Shown here: piece by piece, positions 5,798 to 7,650 of the stretch
Layout: every line of letters begins with the position of its first letter
Position numbering within the stretch: position 1 is the stretch's first letter
Assembly (NCBI GenBank): GCA_028279155.1
Contig: JANQST010000181.1
Span: forward strand, 1-7,650
Length of the DNA: 7,650 nucleotides
Direction of reading: 5' to 3'
Origin: Cyclobacteriaceae bacterium
GTDB taxonomy: Bacteria > Bacteroidota > Bacteroidia > Cytophagales > Cyclobacteriaceae
Program-made: the position numbers and the translations under genes
The notes under the pieces: generated by a model
Seen by the model: the letters and a program-made list of their open reading frames with translations, nothing else
Told to the model about the DNA's origin: nothing
Databases searched by the model: none

Positions 5798-6409
5798 TTA
5801 AAGAGCGATTCCAATAAAGGATTTGAATGCCAATCCCATCAATCCGGTTATGATCATCGTGATTCCAAGACCTTTAAGGCCATCAGGGACACTTGAGTAC
5901 TTGAGTCTTTCCCGGATTGCAGCCAATGCAATTATTGCAAGAAAAAAGCCTGTTCCTGATCCAAAACCAAATGCAGTGGCTTCTACAACAGTGTAATCTC
6001 TTTGCACCATAAAAAGTGAAGATCCTAGAATAGCACAGTTTACCGCAATTAGTGGAAGGAAGATTCCTAAAGATCCGTATAAGGCAGGAGAAAATTTCTC
6101 AATCACCATTTCTACAAGCTGTACCATTGCAGCAATGACCGCAATAAAGATGATGAACTGAAGGAATGTGAGATCTACAGAAGCAAAGTCAGCACCCATC
6201 CAGGCCATCGCACCTTCCTTCAATACTTTTTCCTGAATTACCCAGTTCAATGGAACAGTGATTGTCAAAACAAAAATTACAGCTGCTCCTAATCCCAGGG
6301 CAGTGTTTACTTTCTTAGAAACGGCCAAAAAAGAGCACATGCCTAAGAAATAGGCAAAAACCATGTTGTCTATGAAAATGCTCTTTATCGCAATGTTTAA
6401 TGCTTCCAT
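5798..6409 (-). CDS. nqrE: Na+-translocating NADH:quinone reductase subunit E
   Basis: NqrE is one of the integral membrane subunits of the Na+-pumping NADH:quinone oxidoreductase in the cytoplasmic membrane. With NqrD, to which it is homologous but oppositely oriented, it holds an Fe-S centre in the membrane. The 203-residue product is almost entirely hydrophobic with about six membrane helices and is of family length (about 200). The cysteine in FLGMCSFLAVS (Cys25) and that in IAVNCAILG (Cys125) correspond to the two cluster-ligating cysteines described for Vibrio NqrE. The spacing between them is slightly larger because the loop around 66-80 (GAMAWMGADFASVDL) is longer. FGFGSGTGFFLAIIALAAIRERL is the usual C-terminal signature. 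RnfA is the paralogue; the MVFAYFLGMCSFLAVSKK start and the nqrC/nqrD neighbours favour NqrE. Only 3 bp separate it from nqrD, and no nqrF follows. Confidence 0.96.
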   Translation of the reverse strand: MEALNIAIKSIFIDNMVFAYFLGMCSFLAVSKKVNTALGLGAAVIFVLTITVPLNWVIQEKVLKEGAMAWMGADFASVDLTFLQFIIFIAVIAAMVQLVEMVIEKFSPALYGSLGIFLPLIAVNCAILGSSLFMVQRDYTVVEATAFGFGSGTGFFLAIIALAAIRERLKYSSVPDGLKGLGITMIITGLMGLAFKSFIGIAL

Positions 6410-6412
6410 ATC

Positions 6413-7096
6413 CTAGTGTTCTACGTAACCGTTTTTAGTTCGCTGTATCCAGATAATTATTCCCAAAATCATAAATGCGCCAATCGAATCCACCATCAAA
6501 CCGTTTGTTTGAAGTGTCACTCCCAGCATATTTCCGATTGGTTCATAAATCTTCACATTCAGAATAGATCCTGATCCAAATAGCTCTCTAAAGAATGCAA
6601 CTGCAAGAATGATCCATGCATAACCAAATCCACTTCCCAAACCATCAAGTACAGAATCATAGGGCTTATTTGCCATGGCAAATGCCTCAAGTCTTCCCAT
6701 AACAATACAGTTGGTAATAATCAATCCAACATACGCACCTAAAATCTTATACATGTCATAGCTGTAGGCCTTCAGGAATTCACTCACCAGCGTTACTAAA
6801 GTGGCAATGATTGCGAGCTGAACGATAATTCGAATTCTTCCTGGTATAGAGTTTCGAATCAAAGAAACGATCAGATTTGAGAATACGATCACAAATACCA
6901 CCGCCAATGACATAATGATTGTCGGTTTGATCTGAACTGTTACTGCCAAAGCCGAACAAATTCCCAGTACCTGAACTGTAATCGGGTTGTCCTCATTCAA
7001 AGGATCAGCAACGATTCGCTTTCTTCTCTTCGATAAAAGCGCCTCTGCTGGTTCTTTTACTACTTCTACCGGAGCTTCTGCTACATCCGTACTCAT
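6413..7096 (-). CDS. nqrD: Na+-translocating NADH:quinone reductase subunit D
   Basis: NqrD is the membrane partner of NqrE in the Na+-pumping NADH:quinone reductase and supplies two of the four cysteines of the Fe-S centre that lies between them. Cys47 in VQVLGICSALAVT and Cys130 in GLIITNCIVMGRLEAFA are 83 residues apart, the same spacing as Cys29 and Cys112 of Vibrio cholerae NqrD as I recall it. The core has about six membrane helices and the FFRELFGSGS motif (169-177). At 227 residues it is longer than the usual 205-212; the excess is a polar N-terminus (1-38) rich in Ala, Pro, Val and Glu followed by SKRRKR, probably cytoplasmic. The ATG at 7096 lies 3 bp after the nqrC stop, which supports this start although the first residues are atypical. 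RnfE is the paralogue, excluded by context. Confidence 0.96.
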   Translation of the reverse strand: MSTDVAEAPVEVVKEPAEALLSKRRKRIVADPLNEDNPITVQVLGICSALAVTVQIKPTIIMSLAVVFVIVFSNLIVSLIRNSIPGRIRIIVQLAIIATLVTLVSEFLKAYSYDMYKILGAYVGLIITNCIVMGRLEAFAMANKPYDSVLDGLGSGFGYAWIILAVAFFRELFGSGSILNVKIYEPIGNMLGVTLQTNGLMVDSIGAFMILGIIIWIQRTKNGYVEH

Positions 7097-7099
7097 ATC

Positions 7100-7650
7100 T
7101 TAGCTATTTTGAGATTTTACTTTTTCAATATATGCTGAATAACATTCCAGGTAGTGCAACAGCATAACATTCACTCCTTTTGTTGTCATTGTTGCACCAG
7201 AAAGGCCATCAACTTCATAATCCGAAAGCCCTGTATTCCCTTCGCCTTTCACTACGTTAACACTTACCAGGTTATTATCCTGATCAAATATTTTCTTTCC
7301 AACAAATCTGCCTTGAACTCCTGGTTCCGTTAGTCTGGCTCCCAAGCCTGGAGTTTCACCCTTATGATCAAAAGCAATTCCTTTTATTGTATTCAGATCT
7401 TCGCCGAATGCAACGTAGCTAGAAATCCAATCCCATAATCCAGCTCCAAACGTTGGAAAAATGTAGGCTGCAACCTTACCATCTTCAATAAACATAAAGA
7501 CTGGATAGGCACGTTCATTCGGATCAAGCTTCGAGTTCTTCTGAATATTTACATTTTCAGCCACATATGGGTTTCCTTTTGAATCCGTGGTAAGCTCATT
7601 TCCATTGATATCTACAACCAATGATTTTACTCGCTCCCCGTATATCCTCA
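7100..7650 (-). CDS. nqrC: Na+-translocating NADH:quinone reductase subunit C, C-terminal part (5' end outside window)
   Basis: NqrC carries a covalently bound FMN on the outer side of the cytoplasmic membrane and passes electrons within the Na+-NQR complex. About 181 residues are visible; the family is usually about 250, so the N-terminal membrane helix lies beyond the right edge. The frame is open to the edge (RIYGERVKS precedes the TTG at 7621), so that TTG is an internal leucine. Seen directly: the FMN-binding domain motif GETPGLGARLTEP and the flavinylation site DGLSGATMT, in which the threonine encoded at 7190-7192 is the expected FMN attachment residue (the Dxx(S/T)GAT motif used by the flavin transferase ApbE). 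PTFGAGLWDWISSYVAF is also characteristic. It is the first visible gene of a minus-strand operon with nqrD 3 bp downstream. RnfG shares the FMN motif, but the nqrD and nqrE neighbours settle the identity. Confidence 0.96.
   Translation of the reverse strand, partial: RIYGERVKSLVVDINGNELTTDSKGNPYVAENVNIQKNSKLDPNERAYPVFMFIEDGKVAAYIFPTFGAGLWDWISSYVAFGEDLNTIKGIAFDHKGETPGLGARLTEPGVQGRFVGKKIFDQDNNLVSVNVVKGEGNTGLSDYEVDGLSGATMTTKGVNVMLLHYLECYSAYIEKVKSQNS

Noticed and set aside
7100..7621. A complete NqrC starting at TTG 7621
   Set aside because: The frame continues upstream to the window edge without a stop, and NqrC normally has an N-terminal membrane helix that is not in this segment. The gene is truncated by the window, not shortened.
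1..7650. CRISPR arrays, tRNA or rRNA genes, insertion sequences, prophage or integration sites
   Set aside because: No direct repeat-spacer pattern, no cloverleaf-like or rRNA-like segment, and no transposase or integrase frame was seen; intergenic space totals only about 500 bp and is described above.

Overview
The window is about 40% G+C and looks like the chromosome of an aerobic member of the Bacteroidota, probably Cytophagales-like. The evidence is a SUF operon ending in a DUF59 gene and a CGC-type bacilliredoxin, a PorT-type outer-membrane beta-barrel protein, a Na+-translocating NADH:quinone reductase, and gene starts that lack Shine-Dalgarno motifs. The assignment rests on gene content and protein resemblance, not on a database search.

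Left part (1-4783, + strand): the distal part of a SUF iron-sulfur cluster assembly operon. The window opens inside sufB and continues with sufC, sufD, sufS, sufE, a DUF59/SufT-type gene and a BrxA/BrxB-family bacilliredoxin. From sufC to the DUF59 gene each stop codon overlaps the next start. SufS and SufE take sulfur from cysteine, and SufBCD is the ATP-driven scaffold. The DUF59 protein probably helps maturation or transfer, and the bacilliredoxin probably handles mixed disulfides with low-molecular-weight thiol. All catalytic residues I looked for are present. A hairpin with a T-run closes the operon at 4809-4838.

Middle (4784-5797): a 288-bp gap lies between the bacilliredoxin gene and a convergent gene. 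It holds the SUF terminator, a cluster of short inverted repeats, a possible 50-residue single-helix membrane protein (4912-5064, +), and a strong two-way hairpin terminator at 5021-5049. Next comes a minus-strand gene for a secreted beta-barrel protein of the PorT-like family, followed by a 168-bp spacer with a weak dyad.

Right part (5798-7650, - strand): the end of an nqr operon, read from the right edge as nqrC (5' end missing), nqrD and nqrE, each 3 bp apart. The covalent-FMN motif of NqrC and the two cysteines each of NqrD and NqrE are visible. The usual next gene, nqrF, is not there: the operon stops after nqrE, so the NADH-oxidising subunit must be encoded elsewhere if the enzyme is functional.

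Most of the window is well-known core metabolism. The points worth a second look are the bacilliredoxin joined to the SUF operon, the missing nqrF, and the small unlisted ORF enclosed by two terminators with a palindromic element before it.
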